Below are positions 32,130 to 40,994 of a stretch of 64,000 bases of DNA, piece by piece. Position numbers and translations under genes: made by a program. The stretch covers positions 41,237 to 105,236 of the forward strand of contig JADZCD010000033.1 of assembly GCA_020851735.1 (NCBI GenBank), written 5' to 3'. Position 1 is the stretch's first letter; every line of letters begins with the position of its first letter. The notes under the pieces were generated by a model. That model did no database searches, was not told where the DNA came from, and worked only from the letters and a program-made list of their open reading frames with translations. Origin of the DNA: Phycisphaeraceae bacterium (lineage in GTDB: Bacteria; Planctomycetota; Phycisphaerae; Phycisphaerales; Phycisphaeraceae).

Positions 32130-33152
32130 TTGCCAGTTTTTGACATTCAGCGCGGGACGAATATTTCGCATTGGCTAAGTCAGAGCGAGAAGCGCGGCGC
32201 GGAGCGACGGGCGTGGTTTTCGCAGGCGGACGTGGAGCGGATCGCAGGGTGGGGGTTTGATCACATCCGTCTGCCGGTGGATGAGGAGCAGATGTGGGAT
32301 GAAAAGGGCCAACGAGAGGAGGAGGCGTTTGCGTTGTTGGGGGCGGCGCTGAAGTGGAGCCAGCAGGCGGGGCTGCGGGTGATTGTGGATTTGCACCTGT
32401 TGCGCAGCCACACGTTTCTGTCGTCGGATAATGCCCTGTTTTCCGATCCGGCGGCGGCGGGCCATTTCGCGGATGTATGGCGGGATTTAGGGGAGTTTCT
32501 GCACACGTATCCGCTGGACGGGGTGGGATATGAGTTGATGAACGAGCCGATGGCCAAGGACGCTAAGGATTGGAATCGGGTGGCGCACCTGGGGCTGGCG
32601 GCCATTCGGGAGCGGGAGAAGGAACGGGTGGTGATCCTAGGGTCCAACGAATGTCAGTCATCCAAGACGTTTGACCAGTTGGCGGTGCCGGCGAACGATC
32701 CGGCGCTGATTCTGAGCTTGCACTATTACAATCCGTTTCCCTTAACGCACTATCAGGCGAGCTGGACGGATATCGGTAAATATCAAGGGCCGGTGCGCTA
32801 TCCGGGGCGGCTGATCGCGGATGCGGATTTTAGGGCGATTGAGAAAGAGGATTGGGCGGGCAGCGTGCGCGATGGCTTAATGGAGTGGAATCGAGAGGCC
32901 CTGGCGGCGAAATTACCAAAGCCGTTGGCGGTGCGGGAAAGGACGGGGCTACGGCTGTATTGCGGAGAGTTCGGGTGTCTGCACACGGTGCCGCAGGCGG
33001 ATCGGGTGCGCTGGTACCGGGATATTGTGAGCATCTTCCGCGAAAAGAAGATCGCGTACGCCAACTGGGACTACAAGGGCGGATTCGGGCTGCTTAAGAA
33101 GGACGGCACAGAGGATCGAGAGGTGATTGCGTGTCTGGTGGGCAAGGCGTAG
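32130..33152 (+). CDS. Glycoside hydrolase family 5 (endoglucanase-like), cytoplasmic
   Basis: A TIM-barrel GH5 enzyme of 340 residues. The N terminus has RGTNISHWL, then DHIRLPVDEE, VIVDLHL, the acid/base Glu in GYELMNEPM, ILSLHYYNPF, and the nucleophile in RLYCGEFGC, with NWDYKGGFGL at the end. There is no signal peptide, so it should act on small imported oligosaccharides. The start is decided by the ribosome site: AAGGAGG ends at 32122, one base before ATG 32124, which is too close, but seven bases before TTG 32130. I therefore use TTG; ATG would add two residues. Confidence 0.85.
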   Translation: MPVFDIQRGTNISHWLSQSEKRGAERRAWFSQADVERIAGWGFDHIRLPVDEEQMWDEKGQREEEAFALLGAALKWSQQAGLRVIVDLHLLRSHTFLSSDNALFSDPAAAGHFADVWRDLGEFLHTYPLDGVGYELMNEPMAKDAKDWNRVAHLGLAAIREREKERVVILGSNECQSSKTFDQLAVPANDPALILSLHYYNPFPLTHYQASWTDIGKYQGPVRYPGRLIADADFRAIEKEDWAGSVRDGLMEWNREALAAKLPKPLAVRERTGLRLYCGEFGCLHTVPQADRVRWYRDIVSIFREKKIAYANWDYKGGFGLLKKDGTEDREVIACLVGKA

Positions 33153-33254
33153 CGATATTTGGGAGCATGAATATAGAGTGAGCACACGCCAGCCTATGCT
33201 CAGGGTAACTGCGGAGCAGAGTCCAGGCTGGGCGCGGGGTAAAAAGTGACGTTA

Positions 33255-33297
33255 TACCCTCACCCCACCCTCTCCCTTAGAGAGGGAGAGGGAGTCA
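33255..33297 (+). repeat. Left-end fragment of the composite repeat
   Basis: ACCCTCACCCCACCCTCTCC followed by CTTAGAGAGGGAGAGGG, forming the same hairpin as in pyrR and thiF. The small membrane-protein gene starts four bases after it. Confidence 0.7.
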
Positions 33298-33300
33298 AGA

Positions 33301-33603
33301 ATGTTTGACTATCGACCATTCGTCATTGCCTTGATGTGCTTAGCTCCCGGGCCAACGATCATGCATTGGGCGCGTACTCCCGGCAGGGATCCATGGTTGG
33401 TTATGGCGTTCGGGTCTTTGCTGGAATTTTTTGGGTTAGTGCATTTAGTCGGGGTGATTATTTCCGGAATGTTGATCGTCCAGAGTCTACGGATTTGCGA
33501 AACACGCGTGGCACGGTGGGTAATGACCACAGGGCTGGTCATCTTGGGTGGAGCGAATTGCTATTGGGCTGTGGTGTTGCTGCGGGGGCGATTGTGGCAT
33601 TAG
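33301..33603 (+). CDS. Small membrane protein of unknown function
   Basis: A 100-residue protein with two to three hydrophobic segments: VIALMCLAPGPTIM, ending before WARTPGRDPW, then LEFFGLVHLVGVIISGMLIV, and VMTTGLVILGGANCYWAVVL. It is therefore probably an integral membrane protein. I do not recognise a family. The ATG is preceded by a palindromic repeat whose AGGGAG could serve as a ribosome site. Coding bias is modest, so it is a plausible but not certain gene. It converges with the GH36-like gene, leaving nine bases between them. Confidence 0.5.
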   Translation: MFDYRPFVIALMCLAPGPTIMHWARTPGRDPWLVMAFGSLLEFFGLVHLVGVIISGMLIVQSLRICETRVARWVMTTGLVILGGANCYWAVVLLRGRLWH

Positions 33604-33612
33604 CAGCGTGGG

Positions 33613-35619
33613 TCAGGCGCGAATGGTGTATTGATAGAGGGCGAAGGACAGGGGCTTGGGGAGGAAGAAGTCGATATTGCCGGCCGAGTCGCTGCGGGCG
33701 CGGCGGTGAGGTTCGGCGTGCCCGGCGATGAGTTCCAGGTCCAGGTCGGCGGCCGCCAGGTTCCAGGTGTCGAAGGAAGCGGTGGGGGAGTCGTTTAACT
33801 CGCGGAAAATAAGGAAATATCCGCCGTCGGAGCGGCAGGATTGGAAGCCGGTCCAGCCGGAGCCGGACGGTTCCTGCCCGATGGGAAAGATGTGACCGGC
33901 GTGGATGGATTCCTGATGCTGGCGATAGACGCGGATAAGCGGAGCGATGTCGAACGCTTGCGGGGGCAGGTTGGAGGCTTCAAACCAGGCTAAGGGCTGA
34001 GCCATCATGGTAAGGGCGAAGCAATAGTCAAAGGGAATGTGAGCGGGGGCGAGCGGATCGTCGGGCGCGTATTTGTCGGCGTTGCGCCAGATGTTGAGGA
34101 ACTCGATCTGCAACGATTGCGGCGGGACGTACCGGGATAGCTGCCAGAGGTTGCGCAGGGTCCAGTGGGGGTAATAGTTGGCCCAGTCGGTGTAGCGATT
34201 TTCCAGGAAGAGGTTGCCGTAGTGGTTGAGATAGTGATATCCGCCGCGGCGCCCGGCGGTGACGTCGAGATTGAAGACGACCTGCCCAGCGGTGGCTTCG
34301 AGCACGCGGTCGAGCATCCCCTGGAAGTTGACGTCGGCACGCTTGTCGGGGATGAGGACGCCGTCGATTTTGAAGGTGCGAATTCCCTCCCGGAAGAGAT
34401 CGATGAGCACCTGAGCGTCATCTTCCCAGTGGGCGAAGCTATCGTCGGTGGAAGGGTTGAACCAGAGGCAAAGCTCGATGCCCAGTTCGCGGGCGCGGTG
34501 GGCGACAGGCCCCAGGCCGCGGGGGAAACGCTGGGGGTTGACGGACCAGTAATCGGGCTGCCGCCAGATGTTCTGGAGAGAGCCGGCAGGATCGGCGGAA
34601 TTGCTGGAGACGCCCTTTTGCCAGCCGTCGTCGAGCTGGAAGTGGGACAGGCCAAGCTTCGCGGCGGCGTTCAGTTCGGCAAGAGCGAAGGATTCGCCCA
34701 GGCGGGCGTCGCGGGAGCGGTCGCCCCAGGTGTTGAGCATGACCATGTGGTCGCGGCCCGGTTCGGCGCGGCGCAGGCGGTGCTGGTACCCCCGGAAGTT
34801 GTTGAGGAGCTGTTTTTCGTCGGATGGGCCCAGGCCCAGGACGACGCTGTAGGCGCGGGTCCAGTGATCGGGAGCAACGTCCTGGGGCGATAGGCCGGAG
34901 CCGACGACGCGGACGGATTGACGCTCGACGACGAAGTCGCAGCCGGGGTAGCTTAACTGCACGTCGGAACAGGGGGCTTCTTTGAGAATAAACAACCCGG
35001 CATGGGTGAGGGGGTCGGTGATGAGCAGAAGGTTGGCGGATAGATAAATGGGCTGAACGTAGGGCAGGACGGAGCGCTCAAGGACGAGGTTATTGCGGCG
35101 GTCGGTGATGTCGAAAAACTGCACGCCCCGGTAGTGAAGGTGGGGACGGTCGAAGTCGAGGCGTTCGAGCGCATCGGCGACCAGGGAGCCTTGCTCGGCA
35201 GCGATGAGGTTTTCGATGTTGGAGAGGCTGGCGGCGGAAGCGGCGGGGGATTGCCAGGCGCCGCGGGGCCGGCCGCGGAGGAAAAAGTCGCAGGCGATGG
35301 CGGGGCAATCATCATAGAGGCGGAACGAGCGGCGGATTTCCAAGTCGGCTAAATGGAACGAGCAATCCACCCGAAGGTGAGCATGGTTGATGGGGCCTGG
35401 GGGGACGGCGGTGACTTCAAAGCGGCCGTCGGTGGGCGTGGAGGCTTCGCCGGGGAAGGAACAGGCAGGCTGATCGGCGCGGAACGTCCAGGTGCGGTCG
35501 GCGACAAGATCGACCAGGTCGAGGCTCAGAAGGTGCCCCTGATTCCAGCGAAAGCGCCGGCGGATGCGGGAATTCGCCAGGGTCAGGACGTCGTTCTTCA
35601 GCTCGGCGAGGCAGTTCAT
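33613..35619 (-). CDS. Alpha-galactosidase-like glycoside hydrolase (GH36/clan D type)
   Basis: A 668-residue enzyme. The N-terminal beta-rich half is followed by a TIM barrel with MVMLNTWGDRSRD, LGLSHFQLDDGWQKG, LGIELCLWFNPS and the nucleophile-type Asp in FKIDGVLIPDK, a pattern of clan-D alpha-galactosidases. The region after it (FNLDVTAGRRGGYHYLN, then ENRYTDWANYYPHW) departs from classical GH36, so the substrate could differ. A small beta domain ends the chain. No signal peptide is seen. Its start overlaps the stop of the GH116-like gene (ATGA), so they are translated together. Confidence 0.8.
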   Translation of the reverse strand: MNCLAELKNDVLTLANSRIRRRFRWNQGHLLSLDLVDLVADRTWTFRADQPACSFPGEASTPTDGRFEVTAVPPGPINHAHLRVDCSFHLADLEIRRSFRLYDDCPAIACDFFLRGRPRGAWQSPAASAASLSNIENLIAAEQGSLVADALERLDFDRPHLHYRGVQFFDITDRRNNLVLERSVLPYVQPIYLSANLLLITDPLTHAGLFILKEAPCSDVQLSYPGCDFVVERQSVRVVGSGLSPQDVAPDHWTRAYSVVLGLGPSDEKQLLNNFRGYQHRLRRAEPGRDHMVMLNTWGDRSRDARLGESFALAELNAAAKLGLSHFQLDDGWQKGVSSNSADPAGSLQNIWRQPDYWSVNPQRFPRGLGPVAHRARELGIELCLWFNPSTDDSFAHWEDDAQVLIDLFREGIRTFKIDGVLIPDKRADVNFQGMLDRVLEATAGQVVFNLDVTAGRRGGYHYLNHYGNLFLENRYTDWANYYPHWTLRNLWQLSRYVPPQSLQIEFLNIWRNADKYAPDDPLAPAHIPFDYCFALTMMAQPLAWFEASNLPPQAFDIAPLIRVYRQHQESIHAGHIFPIGQEPSGSGWTGFQSCRSDGGYFLIFRELNDSPTASFDTWNLAAADLDLELIAGHAEPHRRARSDSAGNIDFFLPKPLSFALYQYTIRA

Positions 35620-38114
35620 GCGAGGGCGACCTTCCAGATTTTGCCGGCCTTTACGACGCGACGCTTAGGTTCAATGTCCAGCGTGCGACCGGGTAAGACG
35701 ACGCGCTCAATGGTCAATTCGCCGGCGACGGGCTTGAGCGATAGGGTCGAGCCGTCGAAGGTGAAGGTACCCCAACTGGAGCCGGTGGTGAAGAGGCATT
35801 TGATTTTGCTGCTGCGGGGTGGGCTGAAATATAGGGTCTTTTCTACGGCGTCGAAACGGAAACCGGAGAGGGCGGGAAGCATGGCCCAGCTCGCTAAAGC
35901 GCGGGCGTAGTGATGCCCGCACTCGAATTCGTTAAAGGGGTTGCGGCGGGTGCCGTCGTGGCGAGCGCGGATGGCTTTGACGATGGCCAGGCCTTCGTCA
36001 ATCAGGCCCTCGTACATGAGGTGGCTGGCGACCTGGTATTCGATGCCGGACCAGACTTCGTCGCTGTAGGGGAACGGGTAAGCCGGCCGCCCGCCGCGCG
36101 GCCAGGTGCAGAGAAGCAGGCCCGATTCGTCGGCGATGGCGTAGATGCGTTGGGGGTTGCAGTGGTCGCCCAGAGGATTCTTGAAGTTGTGCTTAAAAAC
36201 GGCGGCGAGGGAGGACTTGACCACGGATTCATCGAGGATGTAGCCCAGGCCGGCGACATGGGCGGCCAGTTGCCCAAAGACCTGATCGCTTAAGCAGCCG
36301 ATGCCGTGCTGGAATTTGGGGGCGTCGGGCTTTAGGCAATCGAAGGTCTGGACGAGGTATTCGCCGTTGAAGAGTTCGTTCTGGGTCTTGGCCCGTCCGG
36401 CGTGGTAGACGCGTTCGTATTCGTCAGCTGCGGAGTTGTCGCCGAGGTAACGGGCGATTTTTGAGCCGGCCAGGAGCGCGGCCAAGTAGAAGCCCTGGGC
36501 CAGGGGATTGGGGCCCTGGAAGTTGATGTCGTAAGTGTTGTGCTGGTCGCCGTCGACGACGCCGTCGCGGTCGCGGTCCCACTGGAACCAGGCGTACTCG
36601 AGGGCCCGCTTGGCGTGGGGCCACATGAACTTAAGGTATTCATCGTCGCCGCAGTAGCGCCAATCGCGGTAGAGCTGGACGATGCCGCCGAGTTGCCCGT
36701 CGCTGGCGGCGTGGTGCCAGGGGGATTTGGGATCGAAGGCATAGGCGGGTTTACCCAGGGGCAGGGGGATGCGAAAGATCACACCGCCGTGCTGGCCGTG
36801 CTGGCCAGCCTCGAAGCAGTATTGGTACTCGGCCTTGCGCATCGTGCGATGGAGGGCGGGGAAAAGCGCTGCTTGCGTAAGCGCGTAGTTCCAGACGTGG
36901 GTGCAGGAGCCCTCGCAGCAGCCGCCTTCGTTGCCGCAGCCTTCCCAGCCGTAAAACGTGCCATCCTGAAGGCGCAGGCAGGTGGGGCTGTGGAGGATGG
37001 AGGCGGTGTTGGCGATGGATTCGATGACTTCGATGGGGAGCGAGGAATTCCACAAGGCTTCAGTGAAGGCTTGGGTTTTTACCTCAAGCTCGGCGCGACG
37101 GGCGAAGAAATCCTCGGCGGCGTCCCAGGCGGTGGGGTAGCGTTTGGCGTATTCGTTGGTCCACTTGGGGCGCTCGGAATCTTTCTTGTCGCCCTCGCTG
37201 AAATACTTGATGAAGTTGGGGAAGCACCAACTGATCAGGAAGGGCAAGTCGGCGGATTCACCCGGGGCGAGGGTGACGCACAGGCCCAGACTTCCGGGGG
37301 CGCGGGAGCCGGGCTCGGAGTAGGGGTGCTCATTGCCGAGCTGGCCGTCCTTGCTGAAAGTGTCCCAGAAGTGGTGGATGTTGTTGAACCAACCGGCGTC
37401 GCGGAGCCAGCTGGTGGTGTAAGTAACGTCGGGCCAGGAAGTGGTCAGAGCGGCGGTGCCGTGGCGGTGGTCATCGGGGCTGAAGCGGGCGTTTTCGAAT
37501 AAGAGGCCGCGGCAGTGCCCCCCAGAAGATAAGGTGTCGCGGAAGGTATTGAGGGCTTTGTTGGGTTCATCTTGCACGTTCGGCACACCGTGGGTGACGG
37601 GATTCATCAGCGTCCAGGCGAGGGTGGCGCGGACGGTGCTTTGGGTGCGGTTGCTTAAGGTGTAGGTGAGGCTGGCCACGGGCATGGCGGAGCTGTCGTG
37701 GTCGAGGGGAATAAAGGGGCTGAAGGCTTTGAGTGAGACGTCCAGCGGGCAGGCGGGGTGGTCAAATTGGATTTCGGCGAAAGGGAATTGCCCACGGAAG
37801 GTGGCGCTCTTAAAGCTGGGCAGACCATCGCTCTGGCCGCCGAATTGGCCGCGGTTGATGCCGAAGCCGCCGCCGATGAAGTCACGGTTGAATGGACCCT
37901 GGACGGTGCGCGTCTGGCTGGGCTGGCCTTCTTGCTGGCACCAGAGGATGGGGAAGGTGTACTCGAAGATCGAGCCCTTGGCCGGCCGGTTGTAGATCTC
38001 CCAGTCGCGCAGGGAGCCGCGGCCTTCGAGGCTGACGCAGCCTGTGCCGATGCCGCCTAAGGGGAAAGCGACCTCGCGTAATTGGGAACCGCGATACGTC
38101 GTGGATTTAGCCAT
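35616..38114 (-). CDS. GH116-like beta-glucosidase (DUF608/non-lysosomal glucosylceramidase family)
   Basis: An 832-residue protein with the two-part GH116 arrangement: an N-terminal beta-sandwich (REVAFPLGGIGTGCVSLEGR) and a C-terminal all-helical (alpha/alpha) barrel. Signature stretches are GCCEGSCTHVWNYALTQAAL, containing the candidate nucleophile Glu, and DGDQHNTYDINFQGPNPLA with the acid/base Asp, as in family GH116. These enzymes remove beta-glucosyl or xylosyl units. No signal peptide is apparent, so it works on imported substrates. The ATG at 38114 lies before the GH36-like gene in a two-gene operon. Confidence 0.88.
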   Translation of the reverse strand: MAKSTTYRGSQLREVAFPLGGIGTGCVSLEGRGSLRDWEIYNRPAKGSIFEYTFPILWCQQEGQPSQTRTVQGPFNRDFIGGGFGINRGQFGGQSDGLPSFKSATFRGQFPFAEIQFDHPACPLDVSLKAFSPFIPLDHDSSAMPVASLTYTLSNRTQSTVRATLAWTLMNPVTHGVPNVQDEPNKALNTFRDTLSSGGHCRGLLFENARFSPDDHRHGTAALTTSWPDVTYTTSWLRDAGWFNNIHHFWDTFSKDGQLGNEHPYSEPGSRAPGSLGLCVTLAPGESADLPFLISWCFPNFIKYFSEGDKKDSERPKWTNEYAKRYPTAWDAAEDFFARRAELEVKTQAFTEALWNSSLPIEVIESIANTASILHSPTCLRLQDGTFYGWEGCGNEGGCCEGSCTHVWNYALTQAALFPALHRTMRKAEYQYCFEAGQHGQHGGVIFRIPLPLGKPAYAFDPKSPWHHAASDGQLGGIVQLYRDWRYCGDDEYLKFMWPHAKRALEYAWFQWDRDRDGVVDGDQHNTYDINFQGPNPLAQGFYLAALLAGSKIARYLGDNSAADEYERVYHAGRAKTQNELFNGEYLVQTFDCLKPDAPKFQHGIGCLSDQVFGQLAAHVAGLGYILDESVVKSSLAAVFKHNFKNPLGDHCNPQRIYAIADESGLLLCTWPRGGRPAYPFPYSDEVWSGIEYQVASHLMYEGLIDEGLAIVKAIRARHDGTRRNPFNEFECGHHYARALASWAMLPALSGFRFDAVEKTLYFSPPRSSKIKCLFTTGSSWGTFTFDGSTLSLKPVAGELTIERVVLPGRTLDIEPKRRVVKAGKIWKVALA

Positions 38115-38204
38115 GGGTAGGAGGTCCTAGGGTAAAGGAAGGTCAGAATAACGGACTGGAAAAGTCTAACTATCCACAAAACGGTCGCCAGTGGCGGTGG
38201 TCTT

Positions 38205-38234
38205 TTGCTTGTGTAAGGCTGGTGGCGTTACAAT
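38205..38234 (+). promoter_or_regulatory. Candidate promoter for the LysM lipoprotein gene
   Basis: TTGCTT and TACAAT are separated by 18 bases and end 80 bases before the ATG. Evidence is the motif and position only. Confidence 0.4.
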
Positions 38235-38313
38235 TCCACACTGTTGGAGGGAAGAGGGGCGGTTACAGGTATCCGCACATCTTCAAGAGTCGATTCGATC
38301 AGGAGCCTCAACA

Positions 38314-38670
38314 ATGCACAAGTTTCTAGGTTTGATTCTGCTGGTGACGGTAGTGAGTCTGGTCGGCTGCAAGAGCGAGCAGGCCAAGCAAGTGGCTGAC
38401 GCTCCTCCGCCCCCGCCGGTGGACAATCTGAGCAGCTACCCCACGGACACGGCTGCTCCCCTGGCGGTACCCAGTCAGCCGATGCCGGCGATGGACGCCA
38501 TGGGCGGCGCTCCGACGGCGGGTTCCACGTATGTGATCCAGAAGGGCGACACGCTCTGGTCGATCGCCAAGCGCGTGTATGGCGACGGCAAGCGCTGGTC
38601 GGACATCGCCAGGGCCAACAATCTGGACCCCAAGAAGCTGCCGGTGGGCCAGAAGATCACCCTGCCGTAA
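38314..38670 (+). CDS. Small LysM-domain lipoprotein
   Basis: A 118-residue lipoprotein. The signal peptide ends with the lipobox LVGC (HKFLGLILLVTVVSLVGC), so the Cys becomes the acylated N terminus. A Pro-rich linker of about 50 residues follows. The C-terminal 48 residues are a LysM domain (STYVIQKGDTLWSIAKRVYG, then WSDIARANNLDPKKLPVGQK), which binds peptidoglycan or chitin-like glycans. The protein probably tethers membrane and cell wall. ATG 38314 is preceded by AGGAG at ten bases; a strong terminator follows. Confidence 0.92.
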   Translation: MHKFLGLILLVTVVSLVGCKSEQAKQVADAPPPPPVDNLSSYPTDTAAPLAVPSQPMPAMDAMGGAPTAGSTYVIQKGDTLWSIAKRVYGDGKRWSDIARANNLDPKKLPVGQKITLP

Positions 38671-38718
38671 GTGGTGGGACGATTAACCCAGCAAGACGGC
38701 TAAGCCCGCAACATGATT

Positions 38719-38757
38719 TCGCCATCGCCCGTAAGGGTGGTGGCGATTCTTTTTTTG
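38719..38757 (+). terminator. Terminator after the LysM gene
   Basis: TCGCCATCGCCC, a GTAA loop and GGGTGGTGGCGA (with G-T pairs) form a 12-bp stem followed by TTCTTTTTTT. It also lies next to the convergent aat stop. Confidence 0.85.
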
Positions 38758-38770
38758 TGACCCGGCGTGG

Positions 38771-39409
38771 CTAGGACTTGGGGCTCCAGGTCACGGGCAT
38801 CGCAAGGGCCTGAACGAGCAATTGCATATAACGCGTGCGGCTGATTTCCACGGCTCCGAATCGTTGGGTGTGGGAAGTGACCATCTGGATATCCATCAGG
38901 CGATACCCCTGGCGGCGAAGATGGGCAACGAGTTGCACCAGGCAGATCTTCGAGGCGTCGCGGACCCGGCTGAACATCGACTCGCCGAAGAAGACGCCGC
39001 CGACGGCCAGGCCGTAGATGCCGCCGACTAAGGAACGCTGGTTTTGGTTTGCGGGGACGTCTTGTTTGGCTGGGGGCAGCCAGGCTTCGATGCTGTGGGC
39101 GACGCCCGATTCGTGCAGGTGGGTGTAGACGCGGATAATTTCGCGATTGATCCAGGTGTCGGATTGGTCCGCCCGCGGGGCGGCGCAGCCCTGGATGACC
39201 TGGGCGAAGGCTTGGTCAAAGGTGATGGCGTAAGGGGCTTTGCGAATGGTGCGGGCGAGTGATTTAGGAATGTGGAAGCGGTCGAGAGGCAGGATGCCGC
39301 GCGGGTCGGGGCTGTACCAGTGGATAGGCCCGCGGCGCCCGTCCGCCATGGGGAAAAACCCCTGCCGATACGCTTCGATGATCAGTTGCGGATTCAATGG
39401 CGGGGACAC
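38771..39409 (-). CDS. aat: Leucyl/phenylalanyl-tRNA-protein transferase
   Basis: Aat adds Leu or Phe from charged tRNA to N-terminal Lys/Arg of proteins, marking them for ClpAP degradation. The 212-residue sequence matches the family: IIEAYRQGFFPMAD, WYSPDPRGILPLD, TWINREIIRVYTHLHESGVAHSIE, GGIYGLAVGGVFFGESMF and RLMDIQMVTSHTQRFGA. The tRNA-Phe gene, one of its substrates, lies 35 bases upstream on the same strand, possibly on the same transcript. Confidence 0.95.
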   Translation of the reverse strand: MSPPLNPQLIIEAYRQGFFPMADGRRGPIHWYSPDPRGILPLDRFHIPKSLARTIRKAPYAITFDQAFAQVIQGCAAPRADQSDTWINREIIRVYTHLHESGVAHSIEAWLPPAKQDVPANQNQRSLVGGIYGLAVGGVFFGESMFSRVRDASKICLVQLVAHLRRQGYRLMDIQMVTSHTQRFGAVEISRTRYMQLLVQALAMPVTWSPKS

Positions 39410-39444
39410 GGACGTGGTCGCAATCCAAACAAGGACGAGGTCAA

Positions 39445-39517
39445 TGGCCAGGGGCGGGATCGAACCGCCGACACTGCAATTTTCAGTCGCATGCTCTACC
39501 AGCTGAGCTACCTGGCC
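39445..39517 (-). tRNA. tRNA-Phe (anticodon GAA)
   Basis: Read on the minus strand the 73 bases fold as a cloverleaf: acceptor GGCCAGG pairs with CCTGGCC, D-arm GCTCAGCTGGTAGAGC, anticodon stem TGCGA with TTGCA around the loop CTGAAAA (anticodon GAA) and a T-arm with GGTTCGATCCCGCC. No CCA is encoded. Confidence 0.97.
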
Positions 39518-39633
39518 AACGCCGAACCGCAGACAGGCAAAAGGTTAACCTACGGCCGTGGTCTGTCAACCGCCGAGGGGAAATTTAGTGGGGGGGACAA
39601 TAGAGGGGTGGGAATGGTCTTGGAGATGCACGC

Positions 39634-40257
39634 ATGACGATCAGCGCATGGCTGGCTTATCTAGGGGCTTCGGTGCTGTTGACCATCGCTCCGGGCCCGG
39701 ACAACTTAATGGTCATCGCCACTGGGATAGCACGCGGCCGGCGGGCGGCGATTGTCCTGGCCCTGGGCATGTGCAGCGGCGTGAGCGTGCATACCACGGC
39801 GGTGGCCCTGGGACTATCAGCGCTTATTTATTCCTCAACGGTGGCATTTGAGGGCGTGAAACTGGCGGGGGCGGCCTATCTGCTCTGGCTGGCGTACAAG
39901 TCGATTCGGAACCATTCCCCGATGCAAAGCGATCTGCCGGAGTATGCCCCGGAAGGGGTGGCCTGGTTTCGCAGGGGAGTGATCATGAATGTGCTTAATC
40001 CGAAGGTAGCGCTGTTTTTTCTTTCGTTTTTGCCGCAGTTTGTGGATCGTGAACAAGGGAATGCCGGCCGGCAGATCTTTTTACTGGGATTGGCGTTTAT
40101 GGCGCAGGCGGTGGTGATTTTCACCGCGTTGGGGTATTTCGCCGGTTCCATCGGGCAATGGCTGCGGCAACGGCCGGGGACGTCGCGAATCCTGGCGTGG
40201 TTGGCCGCCGTGGTGTTCGCAGTGATGGGGTTGAAGCTGGCGTTGGCGGGCAGGTAG
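39634..40257 (+). CDS. LysE/RhtB-family amino acid exporter
   Basis: A 207-residue membrane protein of the LysE/RhtB family that exports amino acids or derivatives. The family pattern is seen from the N terminus (LTIAPGPDNLMVIATGIARGRRAAIVLALGMCSG), the VKLAGAAYLLWLAYKSIR helix, FRRGVIMNVLNPKVALFFLSFLPQF and the C-terminal GTSRILAWLAAVVFAVMGLKLAL. Six hydrophobic helices can be drawn. The transported compound is unknown. It is alone on its strand between the tRNA and the rplK operon. Confidence 0.92.
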   Translation: MTISAWLAYLGASVLLTIAPGPDNLMVIATGIARGRRAAIVLALGMCSGVSVHTTAVALGLSALIYSSTVAFEGVKLAGAAYLLWLAYKSIRNHSPMQSDLPEYAPEGVAWFRRGVIMNVLNPKVALFFLSFLPQFVDREQGNAGRQIFLLGLAFMAQAVVIFTALGYFAGSIGQWLRQRPGTSRILAWLAAVVFAVMGLKLALAGR

Positions 40258-40337
40258 GGGGGTAAAAGCAAGGAGCAGGAGGGTTTCTGATCTGTAAGGA
40301 ACTACCTGGCCCCTATTTACGCATCAAGCAAGGGGTT

Positions 40338-40365
40338 TTGCACGCCTGAAGCGTCATGCTATACT
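40338..40365 (+). promoter_or_regulatory. Promoter for rplK-rplA-rplJ-rplL
   Basis: TTGCAC and TATACT are separated by 16 bases, 83 bases before the rplK ATG. Confidence 0.6.
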
Positions 40366-40447
40366 GTTCGACTCTTTGCACCCGGAGCCGGTCTGTATAA
40401 AGCCGGTTCGTTTGGCGGGAAAGCAGGCAGGCTCAGGAGATACGGTG

Positions 40448-40885
40448 ATGGCCAAGATCAAGAAGCCCATTACGTCGCAATTTAAGATTCAGGCTCCCGG
40501 CGGTCAGGCTACGCCCGCGCCGCCGATTGGTCCGGCTCTGGGCCAGCATGGCGTGAACCCTGGGCAATTCATTCAACAGTTCAACGCCGCCACGGCTGCT
40601 CTTAAGGGCAAAGTGGTCGGATGCGTGATTACCGTCTATCAGGATCGCACGTTTTCCTTTGAGATTAAGAGCCCCCCGGCTTCCGTGCTGATCAAGGACG
40701 CGGCTGGCGCGGAAAAGGGCTCGGGCGTTCCCAACAAGGAAAAGGTCGGCAAGATCACCAAGACCCAGCTGCGCTCCATCGCCCAGGAAAAGCAGAAGGA
40801 ACTGACGGGCGGCAGCATCGAACAGTGCATGAAGATTATCGCCGGCACCGCCCGCTCGATGGGCGTGGACGTCGTCGAAGGCTAA
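40448..40885 (+). CDS. rplK: 50S ribosomal protein L11
   Basis: L11 binds the GTPase-associated region of 23S rRNA. The sequence has [22 protein letters not shown]-like residues: [46 protein letters not shown] and the C-terminal [16 protein letters not shown]. Length 145 residues. The ATG at 40448 is preceded by AGGAGATACGGTG; a GTG one codon earlier is less likely. It begins the four-gene L11-L1-L10-L12 operon. Confidence 0.97.
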   Translation: [145 protein letters not shown]

Positions 40886-40994
40886 AACGAAGGCGGATTC
40901 CGAGGGCCGCAAAGATTGAAGCCTGACCACGGGCTTAAAAGTGGGAGATCGGTCCGCGAAATGATCTTCGCGGAAAATCGAAAGGAAGGCATGC

